59,091 nucleotides of DNA from JANOXC01 sp031418215 (GCA_031418215.1 JANOXC010000040.1:1-59091); one strand, 5' to 3'. Shown: positions 9,406 through 18,786, numbered from the stretch's first letter. The notes: generated from the sequence alone by a model not told the origin. A program made the numbers and translations.

Positions 9406-9692
9406 TTATTTAAGATCTTTTTGTCTTTTCAATTTTTCATATTCCTGCTCGGTAATCGTATTTCTATCTTCATGATAGGCATCAAAATAGCTAAAGGCCA
9501 ACCCAATTCCCCATCCCAGCATAGGCCACACAGGCTAAGGGAATCCATTGGTTTTTTGAAGTCCGTTCCCGAACAACCAAATACACCAGAAAATTCATAG
9601 ACCACAAGATAGGTATAAAGTTGTTTCCGAAAAGTAGCTCTTTTCTTAGCTGTTTTCCAGAGTTCAGGATCTTTTCCGACTATAATTTCCAT
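9406..9692 (-). pseudogene. 2TM-domain small membrane protein, broken by a frameshift and a stop
   Basis: Read from the ATG at 9692, the first ~31 codons encode a charged helix P-E-L-W-K-T-A-K-K-R-A-T-F-R followed by L-Y-T-Y-L-V-V-Y, the start of a 2TM domain. The homology then moves to another frame near 9590-9600 (a net loss of one base), which reads W-C-I-W-L-F-G-N-G and then W-P-M-L-G-W-G-I-G-L-A-F, the family's second helix, and ends at TAA 9406-9408 after a charged tail. In that second frame a TAG at 9535-9537 stands where the family usually has Trp (P-W-P). Restored, the protein would be 95 residues. The intact 87-residue minus ORF (stop at 9429) is only the shifted read-through. Confidence 0.8.
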
Positions 9693-9889
9693 AGGTTAAG
9701 AGGTTGAGCTTTTATATAAGTGAATAGCAGTTTAAAAAACCAAATCTTTTTCAAAAGTACTTTACATTTTAAAAAATCTTTAAAAAGTCAGGTTGCAAAG
9801 CGAATAATAATTTCTTATGAAATTAGTGATTTTGTGAAGTAATTTATGAACGGATTAAGGAAATCGAAAATCGGTTAACTGCAAACAAC

Positions 9890-9897
9890 TACTTTTG
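9890..9897 (+). promoter_or_regulatory. Candidate -7 promoter element of guaB
   Basis: TACTTTTG matches the Bacteroidota -7 consensus TAnnTTTG and lies 21 nt before the guaB start. I see no clear -33 TTG at the expected distance, so the call is moderate. Confidence 0.45.
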
Positions 9898-9918
9898 CCT
9901 GCCAATAAATAGTTTCTT

Positions 9919-11385
9919 ATGAAAGATCAACCTAAATTTGTTGGCGAAGGCCTTACCTATGATGATGTGCTTTTACTTCCTTCTTATTCGGAAGTAATGC
10001 CGCGTGATACAGATACATCAAGTCGTTTTTCTAGAAATATACCAATCAGGCTCCCTGTGATTTCAGCTGCCATGGACACTGTTACCGAATCGGCAATGGC
10101 TATTGCTATGGCCCAGGAAGGAGGTATCGGAGTACTTCATAAAAACATGAGTATTGCACAACAGGCTGCCGAAGTGAGAAAGGTGAAGCGTAGCGAAAGC
10201 GGTATGATACAAGACCCTGTAACACTACATGAAGACGCAACTATAGGAGAAGCTTTGGGTCTGATGCGTGAAAACAAAATCGGTGGAATTCCAATCATTA
10301 ATGTCGATAAAAAATTAAAAGGTATCCTTACGAACAGGGATTTGCGTTTTGAGAAAGATATGACTAAGAGGGTAAGTCAGGTCATGTCAAAAGAAAACTT
10401 GATCATAAGCACCGGCGTTACCAGTTTGCAAAAGGCTGAACTCATTCTTCAACAACATAAAATTGAAAAATTACCGGTTATTGATAAAGCAGGGCGTTTA
10501 ATCGGACTGATCACTTATAAAGATATTTTAAAATTTAAGTCGCGCCCTAATTCTTGTAAGGATTCATTAGGGCGTTTGCGAGTTGCGGCTGCTGTTGGCG
10601 TTACTTCTGATACATTGGAACGTGTAGATGCATTGGTAAAAACCGGTGTTGATGCCATAGTGATCGATACAGCGCATGGACATTCAAAAGGTGTGCTCGA
10701 TACCGTTAAACGTGTTAAGAAAGCATTTCCTGATTTAGAAATTGTTGTTGGAAACATTGCAACCGGTGAAGGAGCCAAAGCTTTAATCAAAGCAGGTGCC
10801 GATGGTGTTAAGGTTGGCATTGGTCCTGGCTCAATTTGCACTACCAGGGTAATTGCCGGTGTTGGTGTCCCACAATTATGGGCCGTGTTGGAAGTAGCAA
10901 AAGCTATGAAAGGAAGTGATGTGCCATTGATTGCAGACGGTGGTATTCGATATACAGGCGATGTTTCAAAAGCAATTGCAGCAGGTGCACATTCGGTAAT
11001 GATTGGTTCTATGTTTGCGGGTACGGAAGAATCGCCCGGCGAAACAATATTATTTGAAGGCCGTAAGTATAAAATGTACCGTGGAATGGGTTCAATAGAA
11101 GCCATGAAGGACGGATCAAAAGACCGTTATTTTCAGGATGCAGAAGATGATATTAAGAAATTAGTGCCGGAAGGTATTGTGGGTCGTGTTCCGTTTAAAG
11201 GAAGTGTGGCAGAAGAAATTTACCAGATAGCCGGTGGTTTGAAAGCAAGTATGGGTTACTGCGGTGCTAAGAATATTAAAGACTTACAAAAAGCCCAGTT
11301 TATTCGCATCACACAAAGTGGAATCCGTGAAAGTCATCCGCATGACATCAACATAATGCAGGAAGCACCAAATTATAAACGATAA
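9919..11385 (+). CDS. guaB: IMP dehydrogenase
   Basis: Catalyses NAD-dependent oxidation of IMP to XMP, the committed step of GMP synthesis, in the cytosol. The 488-residue length is standard. The N-terminal barrel part (G-L-T-Y-D-D-V-L-L-L-P) is interrupted by a tandem CBS (Bateman) domain at about residues 97-205. The catalytic loop G-P-G-S-I-C-T-T-R carries Cys307, and the flap segment with Y-R-G-M-G-S (about 394-399) follows. The gene appears to be transcribed alone, with guaA not adjacent. Confidence 0.98.
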   Translation: MKDQPKFVGEGLTYDDVLLLPSYSEVMPRDTDTSSRFSRNIPIRLPVISAAMDTVTESAMAIAMAQEGGIGVLHKNMSIAQQAAEVRKVKRSESGMIQDPVTLHEDATIGEALGLMRENKIGGIPIINVDKKLKGILTNRDLRFEKDMTKRVSQVMSKENLIISTGVTSLQKAELILQQHKIEKLPVIDKAGRLIGLITYKDILKFKSRPNSCKDSLGRLRVAAAVGVTSDTLERVDALVKTGVDAIVIDTAHGHSKGVLDTVKRVKKAFPDLEIVVGNIATGEGAKALIKAGADGVKVGIGPGSICTTRVIAGVGVPQLWAVLEVAKAMKGSDVPLIADGGIRYTGDVSKAIAAGAHSVMIGSMFAGTEESPGETILFEGRKYKMYRGMGSIEAMKDGSKDRYFQDAEDDIKKLVPEGIVGRVPFKGSVAEEIYQIAGGLKASMGYCGAKNIKDLQKAQFIRITQSGIRESHPHDINIMQEAPNYKR

Positions 11386-11563
11386 TCTCAGGTAATTTTT
11401 TTCTTTTTTGTGGACTAAAGAGTTTTCAAGTAAGCATTGTTCTATTTTGACATCTGTTAATGTTTAGCTTCATTTGACATTGAGTTAATTTACATAACTA
11501 TGGTTTTAAAAAATAATTTGTTGTCCGATTTACAATACCTGAACCATTAATCCTCTAAATAAA

Positions 11564-13108
11564 ATGCAATTATTTCAGTCAAAAATTCAGTGGTTTATTA
11601 TTTTTTTTCCATTGTCATTTTTCTCTTCAGTTACAAAGACGGCTGCCCAAAATAGTTTTATTAAAGATAGTCTTGATCAATTTATTCAACGAGAGATGGT
11701 GCGATGGCAGATTCCCGGTGTTGCTGTTGCTGTTGTTAAGGATGGCAAAATAATAGTTAGCAAAGGTTATGGCGTCCGTGAAGCAGGAAAGCCGGGCAAT
11801 GTTGATGAAAATACCCTTTTTATGATTGCATCAAACTCCAAAGCATTTACGGGAACATCCATTGCCATGCTCGATTATGAAAAACGGCTTTCCCTGGACG
11901 ATAAAGTTACTAAATGGCTGCCTTCTTTCAAATTGTTTGATGAACTTGCAACAAGAGATGTAACCATCCGCGACTTACTATGCCATCGAATTGGATTAGA
12001 AACATTTCAAGGTGATTTTTTAAACTGGGGCAGCAACTTATCCCGCAAAGAATTAATTGACCGATTTAGTTTGCATAAACCAACCTATAGTTTTCGAAGT
12101 AAATGGGGATATTGTAATCTCGCATTTCTTACAGCTGGAGAAATAATTCCAATGGTAACTGATACAACTTGGGATGATTATATATATTATCATTTTTTCA
12201 AGCCATTAAAAATGAATCATTCTTCAACAAAATTCAGCATGCTTTTGAAGGATGTTAATGCTTGCAAGGCACATACTTTAGTTGATCAAAAAATTACAGT
12301 TATCCCTTATGCCTCTGTTGATAACCTGGGTCCTGCAGCATCAATTAATTCCTCAGTCAAAGATCTTTCTAACTGGCTACTGATGAATATTGACAGTGGA
12401 AAATTTGAGGGAAATACAATTGTTCCATGGCAGGCGTTAGTTAATGTCCGCAGCTCGCAAATGGTTATCCGTGAACCCCGTTCAGCAATGGCTCCTTCCA
12501 CTCATTTCCTCACCTACGGACTTGGTTGGGAACTGGAAGATTATATAGGACGCAAGATAATGTATCATAGTGGTGGTGCTGATGGGTTTGTTACAGCAAC
12601 CTGTTTTGTGCCGGAAGAAAAACTTGGAATTGTAGTACTTACGAATAGCGATGCCAATAGTTTTTATGAAGCATTACGTAAACAAATCATTGATGCATAT
12701 TTAAACGCCCCTTATCGAAATTATAGTGAAATATATTTTCAAAGAAGTAAAGTTGGCAATGACAATGAAGCCAAAGAAATAGCCTCCTGGAGAGCAACCG
12801 TTAAAAAGAAAAATAAAATGCCGGTAAGTGAGAAAGAATTTTACGGCGAATATGAAAATGAGGTCTACGGAAAAGCAGAAGTAAAAAATGTTGACGGTAA
12901 GCTGCTGATATATTTTGAACATCACCCAACTTTATCGGGCAATTTAGAATATCTGGAAGAAAACAAGATGCTTTGTACCTATTCCATTGCAACTTACGGC
13001 ATTAAAGTCTTGCCTTTTGAAATTGACAATGGGAAAATAAAATCGATCACCATTAAGGTAAATGATTTTATTGATTTTAAAGAATACCGATTTGTAAAAA
13101 CAGAGTAA
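11564..13108 (+). CDS. Serine hydrolase, beta-lactamase class C/penicillin-binding fold, with C-terminal DUF3471-like domain
   Basis: A secreted or periplasmic serine hydrolase of 514 residues. The signal peptide (about 1-29) is followed by the beta-lactamase fold: catalytic S-x-x-K at 90-93 (S-N-S-K), Y-x-N at 183-185 (Y-C-N), and H-S-G-G at 335-338 in place of K-T-G. H-x-G is usual for the esterase/DD-peptidase-like members rather than true AmpC enzymes. The last ~110 residues form a small beta-domain of the DUF3471 type. Likely activities are peptidase, esterase or D-amino-acid hydrolase. Nothing in the sequence specifically argues for antibiotic resistance. It is followed closely by the DUF922-like gene. 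Confidence 0.9.
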   Translation: MQLFQSKIQWFIIFFPLSFFSSVTKTAAQNSFIKDSLDQFIQREMVRWQIPGVAVAVVKDGKIIVSKGYGVREAGKPGNVDENTLFMIASNSKAFTGTSIAMLDYEKRLSLDDKVTKWLPSFKLFDELATRDVTIRDLLCHRIGLETFQGDFLNWGSNLSRKELIDRFSLHKPTYSFRSKWGYCNLAFLTAGEIIPMVTDTTWDDYIYYHFFKPLKMNHSSTKFSMLLKDVNACKAHTLVDQKITVIPYASVDNLGPAASINSSVKDLSNWLLMNIDSGKFEGNTIVPWQALVNVRSSQMVIREPRSAMAPSTHFLTYGLGWELEDYIGRKIMYHSGGADGFVTATCFVPEEKLGIVVLTNSDANSFYEALRKQIIDAYLNAPYRNYSEIYFQRSKVGNDNEAKEIASWRATVKKKNKMPVSEKEFYGEYENEVYGKAEVKNVDGKLLIYFEHHPTLSGNLEYLEENKMLCTYSIATYGIKVLPFEIDNGKIKSITIKVNDFIDFKEYRFVKTE

Positions 13109-13137
13109 GATTATAGTTGATACTAATTTTGAAATTT

Positions 13138-14214
13138 ATGATTACCTTGAAAAAGTTTATATTTCAACTGTTTTTCATCCTTTCTATACAAAGCATTTAT
13201 GCGCAAGCATCATTTGAAGTTCAAATAAAAACCGATGCAGTAAGTAGGCAGGCAACGAGGTTTTACGTAGAGGGAGTAACAGATGCCAGAAAAGAACCCA
13301 TCAATAATGGTTATGCTTTTATTAATAAGAAAAAAGTTGGTATCATATATCCCGGCGGTGTTCCAAATCAGTTTCAGCAGTATTTAAATGCTTTGCTTCC
13401 TGCAGCCGACACTACAATTTTAGCTGTAGTAATTAACATTAAAAAGCTGGTATTGACGGAACGAACCAGCGCTAGGGGAAATATTGCAAAAACAGAGCTT
13501 ACAATTCAGTTTCTTAGAAAATACAACGATGAATTAACGCAATTGTTTGAGTTAAATACCTGGATGGAGCAAAGTGCATTGAAAGACGCATCAATACTAC
13601 AGGAGAAAAACATCAGGGATATTTTGGGGAGAATGATGGTACAGTTTAACAAGTTTTTATCCGATCATCCCGATGATCCACAACTAGCCCATCATATTGA
13701 ATTCAAAGTGATCCACCCCACTGATGATAATTTGCAAGACGATACAATTTATTGGGCAAGAGCCAGAAAACTGGAATGGGAAGATTTCCATGGGTTACCT
13801 ACGGATGAAATATTTGCTGCTCAAAGTAATTGTGCGTTTGGACAGGGTATTCAGCCAACAGTTGAAAATGGCATTGGTATCTTTTACATCACCATCAGAG
13901 CGGCTTTTTTAAAAAAAGGGAGTTGGTTTAGAAAAGATCAAAATTCCGATGAGGTTTTATTACATGAGCAATTGCATTTTGACATTGCAGAATGGCAGAT
14001 CCGAAACTTAAGAAAAAGTATTATCAACAGCAGATTTAATTTGAATACTTATGCTGATGTAATTAACAAGTTGTATGAGAATGCATGGAATACTTACTCA
14101 GTTATACAATCAGCTTATGACGATGAAACAGTTCATGGGACTAAAAAAGAAGAACAAGAAAAATGGAATTTAAAAGTGATAAAAGGGTTAAATGATTTAT
14201 CTGACTATGAATAA
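13138..14214 (+). CDS. DUF922-type putative secreted zinc peptidase with extra N-terminal domain
   Basis: The start at ATG 13138 gives the signal peptide M-I-T-L-K-K ... Y-A-Q; the TTG at 13117 only adds seven residues. The C-terminal half shows the DUF922 pattern: L-E-W-E-D-F-H-G-L-P (about 212-221), a strand-rich core, then H-E-Q-L-H (276-280), an HExxH zinc-binding motif, followed by F-D-I-A-E. This family is predicted, not demonstrated, to be a metalloprotease. Residues ~25-195 form a separate domain I do not recognise. It lies 29 bp after the serine hydrolase gene on the same strand, so the two are probably co-transcribed. Confidence 0.78.
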   Translation: MITLKKFIFQLFFILSIQSIYAQASFEVQIKTDAVSRQATRFYVEGVTDARKEPINNGYAFINKKKVGIIYPGGVPNQFQQYLNALLPAADTTILAVVINIKKLVLTERTSARGNIAKTELTIQFLRKYNDELTQLFELNTWMEQSALKDASILQEKNIRDILGRMMVQFNKFLSDHPDDPQLAHHIEFKVIHPTDDNLQDDTIYWARARKLEWEDFHGLPTDEIFAAQSNCAFGQGIQPTVENGIGIFYITIRAAFLKKGSWFRKDQNSDEVLLHEQLHFDIAEWQIRNLRKSIINSRFNLNTYADVINKLYENAWNTYSVIQSAYDDETVHGTKKEEQEKWNLKVIKGLNDLSDYE

Positions 14215-14237
14215 TCTGAGATTTATTTCTAAACCAA

Positions 14238-14564
14238 TCAAATGTCGGAGTTGTTTTCCATAGCATCAATTGCACCTCTTAACTCATTTGCAGTATGCAT
14301 GTTTCCTTTTTTCTTGGCCAATTCAATGCCTTTTTGATAAATAATTAACGCTTCTGCACTTTTTTGGGTTTGCTCAAATAATTTCCCCAATTGGTAGTAA
14401 GTCGGCAAATATTCAGGTTCACTTTCTAACAAGCTAATCATCAACAAAACAGCCTTTTGATTGTCCCCGTTTTTTCCATATTCAAGGGCCAAGGCATATT
14501 TCGAAAAAGAATCATGAGGATCTTCTTCCAAAAACTGCTGAAGTATTTTGATACGGTTTGTCAT
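14238..14564 (-). CDS. Small TPR-repeat protein
   Basis: A 108-residue cytosolic protein made of two to three tetratricopeptide-like helical hairpins. The pattern F-S-K-Y-A-L-A-L-E-Y ... N-G-D, then Y-Y-Q-L-G-K-L-F-E ... A-L-I-I-Y-Q-K-G-I-E-L-A, shows the characteristic W/Y-G-A-P spacing. It is likely a protein-protein interaction adaptor; the partner is unknown. The gene is convergent with the DUF922-like gene and divergent from etfB. Confidence 0.82.
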   Translation of the reverse strand: MTNRIKILQQFLEEDPHDSFSKYALALEYGKNGDNQKAVLLMISLLESEPEYLPTYYQLGKLFEQTQKSAEALIIYQKGIELAKKKGNMHTANELRGAIDAMENNSDI

Positions 14565-14618
14565 TAACTTTTGTAAGAATGGACTGCTTTTGCAAAGAAA
14601 GAACTATTTAAAATACAT

Positions 14619-14626
14619 TACATTTG
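14619..14626 (+). promoter_or_regulatory. Candidate -7 promoter element upstream of etfB
   Basis: TACATTTG matches TAnnTTTG, about 80 nt before the etfB start. No TTG lies at about 19 nt, so only the -7 half is supported. Confidence 0.35.
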
Positions 14627-14706
14627 CCGGGCAATAATTCAAAGGAGCCAACTGGTTCCACAACTTGATATTTGACTATCAATCTTCCATTACAATAAAG
14701 TTAATT

Positions 14707-15444
14707 ATGAAAATATTAGTCTGCATCAGCAACGTTCCGGATACTACGACAAAGATCAACTTTACCGACGACCATAAGAATTTTGTTTCCTCAGGTGTTC
14801 AATTTGTTATTAACCCTTATGATGAAATAGCTTTAACGCGTGCAATTGAATTGACTGAAAGTTCAGGTGGAACAGTTACAGTGATAAATGTTGGCGATGT
14901 TTCTACAGAACCTACAATTCGCAAGGCTTTGGCCATTGGAGCTACGGATGGAATAAGAGTAAATGCAGTCGCGAGAGATGCTTTTTTTACTGCCGGCCAA
15001 ATCGCTGCATTTGCTAAAGATAAAGCCTTTGATTTAATCCTTACTGGTCGTGAAAGTATTGACTACAACGGTTCCCAGGTTCCTGGCATGTTAGGTGAGC
15101 TGTTGGATATCCCAAGTATTAGCATAGTGAAGTCATTGAGCTTTGAAGGAACTACAGCTACTATGGAACGGGAAATAGAAGGTGGAAAAGAAGTAGTTTC
15201 CTGCCCGACCCCATTTGTTGCCAGTGCCACCGAAGGAATGGCTGAACCGCGTATACCAAACATGCGAGGAATTATGTCAGCCCGAACAAAACCTTTAACC
15301 GTTGTTGAACCGGTTGAAATCCAAAAACTCCAGGAAGTAATTAATTATGATAAGCCCAAACCAAGAAGCCAGGTTAACTTGGTCCCGTCTGATCAGGTAA
15401 AAAAATTGGTAGACCTTTTACATTCAGAAGCAAAAGTAATCTGA
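14707..15444 (+). CDS. etfB: Electron transfer flavoprotein subunit beta
   Basis: The small subunit of the ETF heterodimer, which passes electrons from acyl-CoA dehydrogenases to the quinone pool and binds AMP. The start at 14707 gives the classic M-K-I-L-V-C-I-S-N-V-P-D; the upstream in-frame start at 14665 is not homologous. The family signature near residues 118-135 (G-R-E-S-I-D-Y-N-G-S-Q-V-P-G) and A-T-E-G-M-A-E-P-R-I-P-N-M-R-G are present, in 245 residues. It is directly followed by etfA (76-bp gap). Confidence 0.96.
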   Translation: MKILVCISNVPDTTTKINFTDDHKNFVSSGVQFVINPYDEIALTRAIELTESSGGTVTVINVGDVSTEPTIRKALAIGATDGIRVNAVARDAFFTAGQIAAFAKDKAFDLILTGRESIDYNGSQVPGMLGELLDIPSISIVKSLSFEGTTATMEREIEGGKEVVSCPTPFVASATEGMAEPRIPNMRGIMSARTKPLTVVEPVEIQKLQEVINYDKPKPRSQVNLVPSDQVKKLVDLLHSEAKVI

Positions 15445-15520
15445 TCAAGAGGTTTTTACTTTTTAGTTATGATTAAAAAATTCTTATCAGTAATAACAGT
15501 AACCAAATAAATCAAGAAAA

Positions 15521-16498
15521 ATGTCTGTTTTAGTCTACGCAGAAAACGCAGGAGGAAAATTTAAGAAGTCAACTTATGAAACTGTTTCATACGGACGCGC
15601 TATTGCTTCAATGACATCAAGTACCGTTACAGTGATTTCAATAGGCAATGTTAACGATGAAGAGCTCGCACTGTTAGCGAAATATGGCGCCAACAAAATT
15701 TTGAATGTTAGTATTGATCAACTGAAAACGTTTGCCAATCAGGCTTATGCTGCTGTAATTGCACAAGCTGCAAAAAGTGAAGATGCCAAGATTATCGTCC
15801 TTTCTGCTTCCTTTTCAGGTAAAGGACTTGCCCCTCGTATTGCTGTTAAATTGAGTGCGGCTTTGTTAGATGGTGCTATTTCGCTTCCCAATAACAACAA
15901 TGGTTTCACTATACGAAAAGGTGCCTTTTCCGGAAAAGCCTTTGCCGATGTTTCATTAACAAGCGAACGGAAGGTGATAACGCTTGTCCCTAATTCCTAC
16001 AAGGTAAATGAAGACCCTCAAGCGGTTCAAATAGTTGGATTTACTCCTGAACTTCGGGATTCAGAATTTGCTGCAATGGTAAAAGAAATTGTACGGGCTT
16101 CTGATAAAGTTGCTTTACCTGATGCAGAGATTGTTGTTTCGGCAGGAAGAGGTTTAAAAGGTCCTGAAAACTGGGGAATGATAGAAGAACTGGCTGATTT
16201 GCTAGGGGCTGCTACTGCCTGTTCTAAGCCGGTAAGTGATGCCCATTGGCGTCCGCATTCAGAGCATGTTGGACAGACAGGCATTGCTGTTAGTCCAAAT
16301 TTGTATATCGCGATTGGAATTTCAGGAGCCATTCAGCATTTAGCCGGTGTAAGCTCTTCTAAGGTAATTGTTGTAATTAATAAAGACCCGGAGGCACCGT
16401 TTTTTAAAGCTGCCGATTATGGAATCGTGGGAGATGCCTTTGAAGTGGTCCCGCAATTAATACAAGCTGTCAAAGAATTTAAAGCTGCCAATTCCTGA
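15521..16498 (+). CDS. etfA: Electron transfer flavoprotein subunit alpha
   Basis: The FAD-binding large subunit of ETF, 325 residues. The N-terminal half has the Rossmann-like domain shared with EtfB. The C-terminal FAD domain shows the ordered family motifs G-R-G-L-K-G-P-E-N-W, A-C-S-K-P-V-S-D, H-V-G-Q-T-G, G-I-S-G-A-I-Q-H-L-A-G and N-K-D-P-E-A-P-F-F. With EtfB it should serve acyl-CoA and branched-chain acyl-CoA oxidation, which fits the E1 fusion and mutase genes elsewhere in the window. Confidence 0.97.
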   Translation: MSVLVYAENAGGKFKKSTYETVSYGRAIASMTSSTVTVISIGNVNDEELALLAKYGANKILNVSIDQLKTFANQAYAAVIAQAAKSEDAKIIVLSASFSGKGLAPRIAVKLSAALLDGAISLPNNNNGFTIRKGAFSGKAFADVSLTSERKVITLVPNSYKVNEDPQAVQIVGFTPELRDSEFAAMVKEIVRASDKVALPDAEIVVSAGRGLKGPENWGMIEELADLLGAATACSKPVSDAHWRPHSEHVGQTGIAVSPNLYIAIGISGAIQHLAGVSSSKVIVVINKDPEAPFFKAADYGIVGDAFEVVPQLIQAVKEFKAANS

Positions 16499-16586
16499 AT
16501 TATTTATCTTCACTTCCTTAAAAACGCTATTTCTTCTTTTTACTTTAATTATTATTCTAAAATTTCTGATCAATTAATTTAGCTGT

Positions 16587-17207
16587 GTGAAAAAAATTAA
16601 ACTGGAAATCATTGGCCTCTCTTTCAGTCAAACACAATCAGGAGCTTATGCGCTAGTGCTGGGAGAAGAATTGGGCAAACGCAGGTTACCCATTATCATA
16701 GGCGGTTTTGAGGCTCAGGCCATTGCTGTTGAATTGGAAAACATGACGCCCAGTCGACCACTTACCCACGATTTGTTTAAGAATTTCGCTATGGAATTCA
16801 GTGTTACCATCAATGAAGTTATTATATATAATTTGAAGGAAGGTATTTTTTATTCTGAATTAATTTGCTCAGACGGAAAAGAAGTCAAGAAAATTGATGC
16901 CCGTACTTCAGATGCCATTGCCATGGCTGTTCGTTTTAATTGTCCAATTTATACTTACGAGTTCATTTTGTCTTCTGCCGGTGTAGTTTTAGATGAGAGT
17001 GGTGATGAGACAAAGCCTGCAAAGACACTTCCAAAAAAAGGTGGAACTTCGGAAAAGAAAAGTGCTGCAGCAGGTACTGAACCGGAATTTTCTTCACAAA
17101 CAACAGAAGAACTCCAAGAATCTTTGATGCGGGCAATTGATGAAGAGGCCTATGAAAAGGCTTCTAAGATCAGGGATGAATTAAGTAAAAGGCAAAAGTC
17201 TCAATAA
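16587..17207 (+). CDS. Bifunctional nuclease (BFN/DUF151) family protein with C-terminal UVR motif
   Basis: Residues 1-135 form a DUF151/BFN domain (I-G-L-S-F-S-Q-T-Q, then I-I-G-G-F-E-A-Q-A-I-A, R-P-L-T-H-D-L, and D-A-R-T-S-D-A-I-A-M-A-V-R). A linker rich in Lys, Gly and Ser (about 140-160) leads to a UvrB/UvrC interaction motif (about 168-204, with A-I-D-E-E-A-Y-E-K-A-S-K-I-R-D). Plant members have reported RNase/DNase activity; bacterial function is less certain. GTG is used as the start. It follows etfA by 88 bp and precedes nupC, and may be carried on their transcript. Confidence 0.9.
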   Translation: MKKIKLEIIGLSFSQTQSGAYALVLGEELGKRRLPIIIGGFEAQAIAVELENMTPSRPLTHDLFKNFAMEFSVTINEVIIYNLKEGIFYSELICSDGKEVKKIDARTSDAIAMAVRFNCPIYTYEFILSSAGVVLDESGDETKPAKTLPKKGGTSEKKSAAAGTEPEFSSQTTEELQESLMRAIDEEAYEKASKIRDELSKRQKSQ

Positions 17208-17312
17208 TTTTTTTGCTTAATCTCCCTCCTTTTCTTGTTGTTTTTGTTGTGTGAAAAATTTAATCTACTTTTCCACTCTCCAATACAAAACAACACTAAA
17301 TAGATAAAGATT

Positions 17313-18590
17313 ATGCAGCAATTCACTGGCATCTTTGGTATTATCATGATACTAGGCTTATCATGGTTGATGTCGAATAATAAAAAAGCAATTAATCTTC
17401 GTGTAGTAGTGAGTGGTTTGCTACTGCAACTTGCTTTGGCTTTATTTATTTTAAAGACAACGATCGGGCAAAATATTTTTGAGGTAATTGCCCGCTTCAT
17501 CACTAGGGTTCTTGATTTTGCAAATGCTGGAGGGGAATTTGTTTTTGGTGGTCTTGTTAGACGGGAATTACTTGTTCCCATTTTTGGAGAACAGTTTGCT
17601 TTCCTTTTCATGTTCAAAATTATGCCCACCATCATTTTTGTAGCTGTACTTGTGAGTATTGCCTATCACATTGGACTTATGCAACGAATAGTTGCTGTTT
17701 TTGCAAAAGGAATGAAGTTTATTATGAATGTTAGCGGAAGTGAGGCGTTGTCAAATGTATCAAGTGCCTTTGTAGGTCAGGTGGAGGCACAAATCCTTAT
17801 AAAACCTTATATTTCAAGCATGACGAAGTCAGAACTGCTTGCCTCTATGACAGGCAGTATGGCTTGCATAGCTGGTGGAGTAATGGCTGTATATATACAA
17901 ATGGGTGTTGATGCAAAATATCTGCTGGCTGCAAGTATCATGGCTGCACCGGCTGCCTTGGTCATTGCAAAAATTGTTTATCCTGAAACTGAAGAATCTG
18001 AAACAAAAGGAACTGTGAAACTGGAAATCAAGAAAGCACATAGCAACCTAATGGATGCAATCTCCCATGGGGCAAGCGATGGGTTAAAAGTGTCGTTGAA
18101 TGTAATTGCCATGTTAATTGGCGTAATTGCACTCATCGCCTTAATTGATGCCATTCTAGGCTGGTCGGGACGGTTTATGGTGAACCATGCTTCTTTAAGC
18201 CTTAGTATGATAGGCATTGACTTACAAAAGCTGAGTTTGAAAGAAATCCTTGGAGCTATTTTTTCTGTTTTTGCATATGCAATGGGTGTTCCCGCTGTTG
18301 ATGTTCATGCAGCCGGTCAATTATTGGGGACTAAACTTGCCGTCAATGAATTCGTAGCTTATTCAGACTATGTTCAGATAAAGCAAACATTGCAACCCAA
18401 AACAATTACCATTATTAGTATCGCCTTATGTGGATTTGCCAATTTCAGCTCGATTGCTATCCAGGTGGGTGGTATTGGCGAATTGGCGCCCGATCGTAGA
18501 ATGGATCTCGCAAAATTAGGCTTCAAGGCCCTGATATGCGGAACTTTTGCCTCGTATATGAGTGCTACTATTGCAGGAATATTAATGTGA
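17313..18590 (+). CDS. nupC: Concentrative nucleoside transporter (NupC/CNT family)
   Basis: An inner-membrane nucleoside:cation symporter of 425 residues, about the standard bacterial CNT length. The N-terminal helices are followed by the gate domain and the conserved core: G-S-E-A-L-S-N-V-S-S-A-F-V-G-Q-V-E-A (about 144-161), T-G-S-M-A-C-I-A-G-G-V-M-A-V-Y (about 180-194) and, near the end, C-G-F-A-N-F-S-S-I-A-I-Q-V-G-G-I-G. These match the substrate- and ion-binding re-entrant hairpins of the family. It imports nucleosides for salvage, and complements guaB on the supply side of purines. Confidence 0.96.
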   Translation: MQQFTGIFGIIMILGLSWLMSNNKKAINLRVVVSGLLLQLALALFILKTTIGQNIFEVIARFITRVLDFANAGGEFVFGGLVRRELLVPIFGEQFAFLFMFKIMPTIIFVAVLVSIAYHIGLMQRIVAVFAKGMKFIMNVSGSEALSNVSSAFVGQVEAQILIKPYISSMTKSELLASMTGSMACIAGGVMAVYIQMGVDAKYLLAASIMAAPAALVIAKIVYPETEESETKGTVKLEIKKAHSNLMDAISHGASDGLKVSLNVIAMLIGVIALIALIDAILGWSGRFMVNHASLSLSMIGIDLQKLSLKEILGAIFSVFAYAMGVPAVDVHAAGQLLGTKLAVNEFVAYSDYVQIKQTLQPKTITIISIALCGFANFSSIAIQVGGIGELAPDRRMDLAKLGFKALICGTFASYMSATIAGILM

Positions 18591-18760
18591 TCATCAATCG
18601 GCAACAAAAACACTTGTCGCCTTATTTCGGAATGCCCTGATTTTCAGTTGATAAATCAAATATTTACGGTTCAGAATCTTAAAAATCTGTGCTTTTAATG
18701 CTTTCCACTACTTCAGTTGCTTTTTAATTATCAACGATCAAAGGTGACCATGAAGGAAAA

Positions 18761-18786
18761 AGCGGTTGGCGGGGGCGCCAACCGCT
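18761..18786. repeat. Perfect inverted repeat (11-bp stem, GGGG loop)
   Basis: Arms AGCGGTTGGCG (18761-18771) and CGCCAACCGCT (18776-18786) pair perfectly around GGGG. There is no following T-run, so it is not a canonical intrinsic terminator. It lies upstream of the predicted rpsO promoter. Confidence 0.85.

Noticed and set aside
9367..9600. 77-residue plus-strand ORF
   Set aside because: It is antisense to the 2TM pseudogene, which shows recognisable homology; the plus frame has none.
9429..9692. 87-residue minus-strand ORF as an intact gene
   Set aside because: Its second half is the wrong frame of a 2TM-domain gene; the true frame continues with the family's motif and ends at 9406.
10515..11105. 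196-residue minus-strand ORF inside guaB
   Set aside because: Antisense shadow of a highly conserved coding region; rich in Pro, Ser and Thr as expected from reversed codons.
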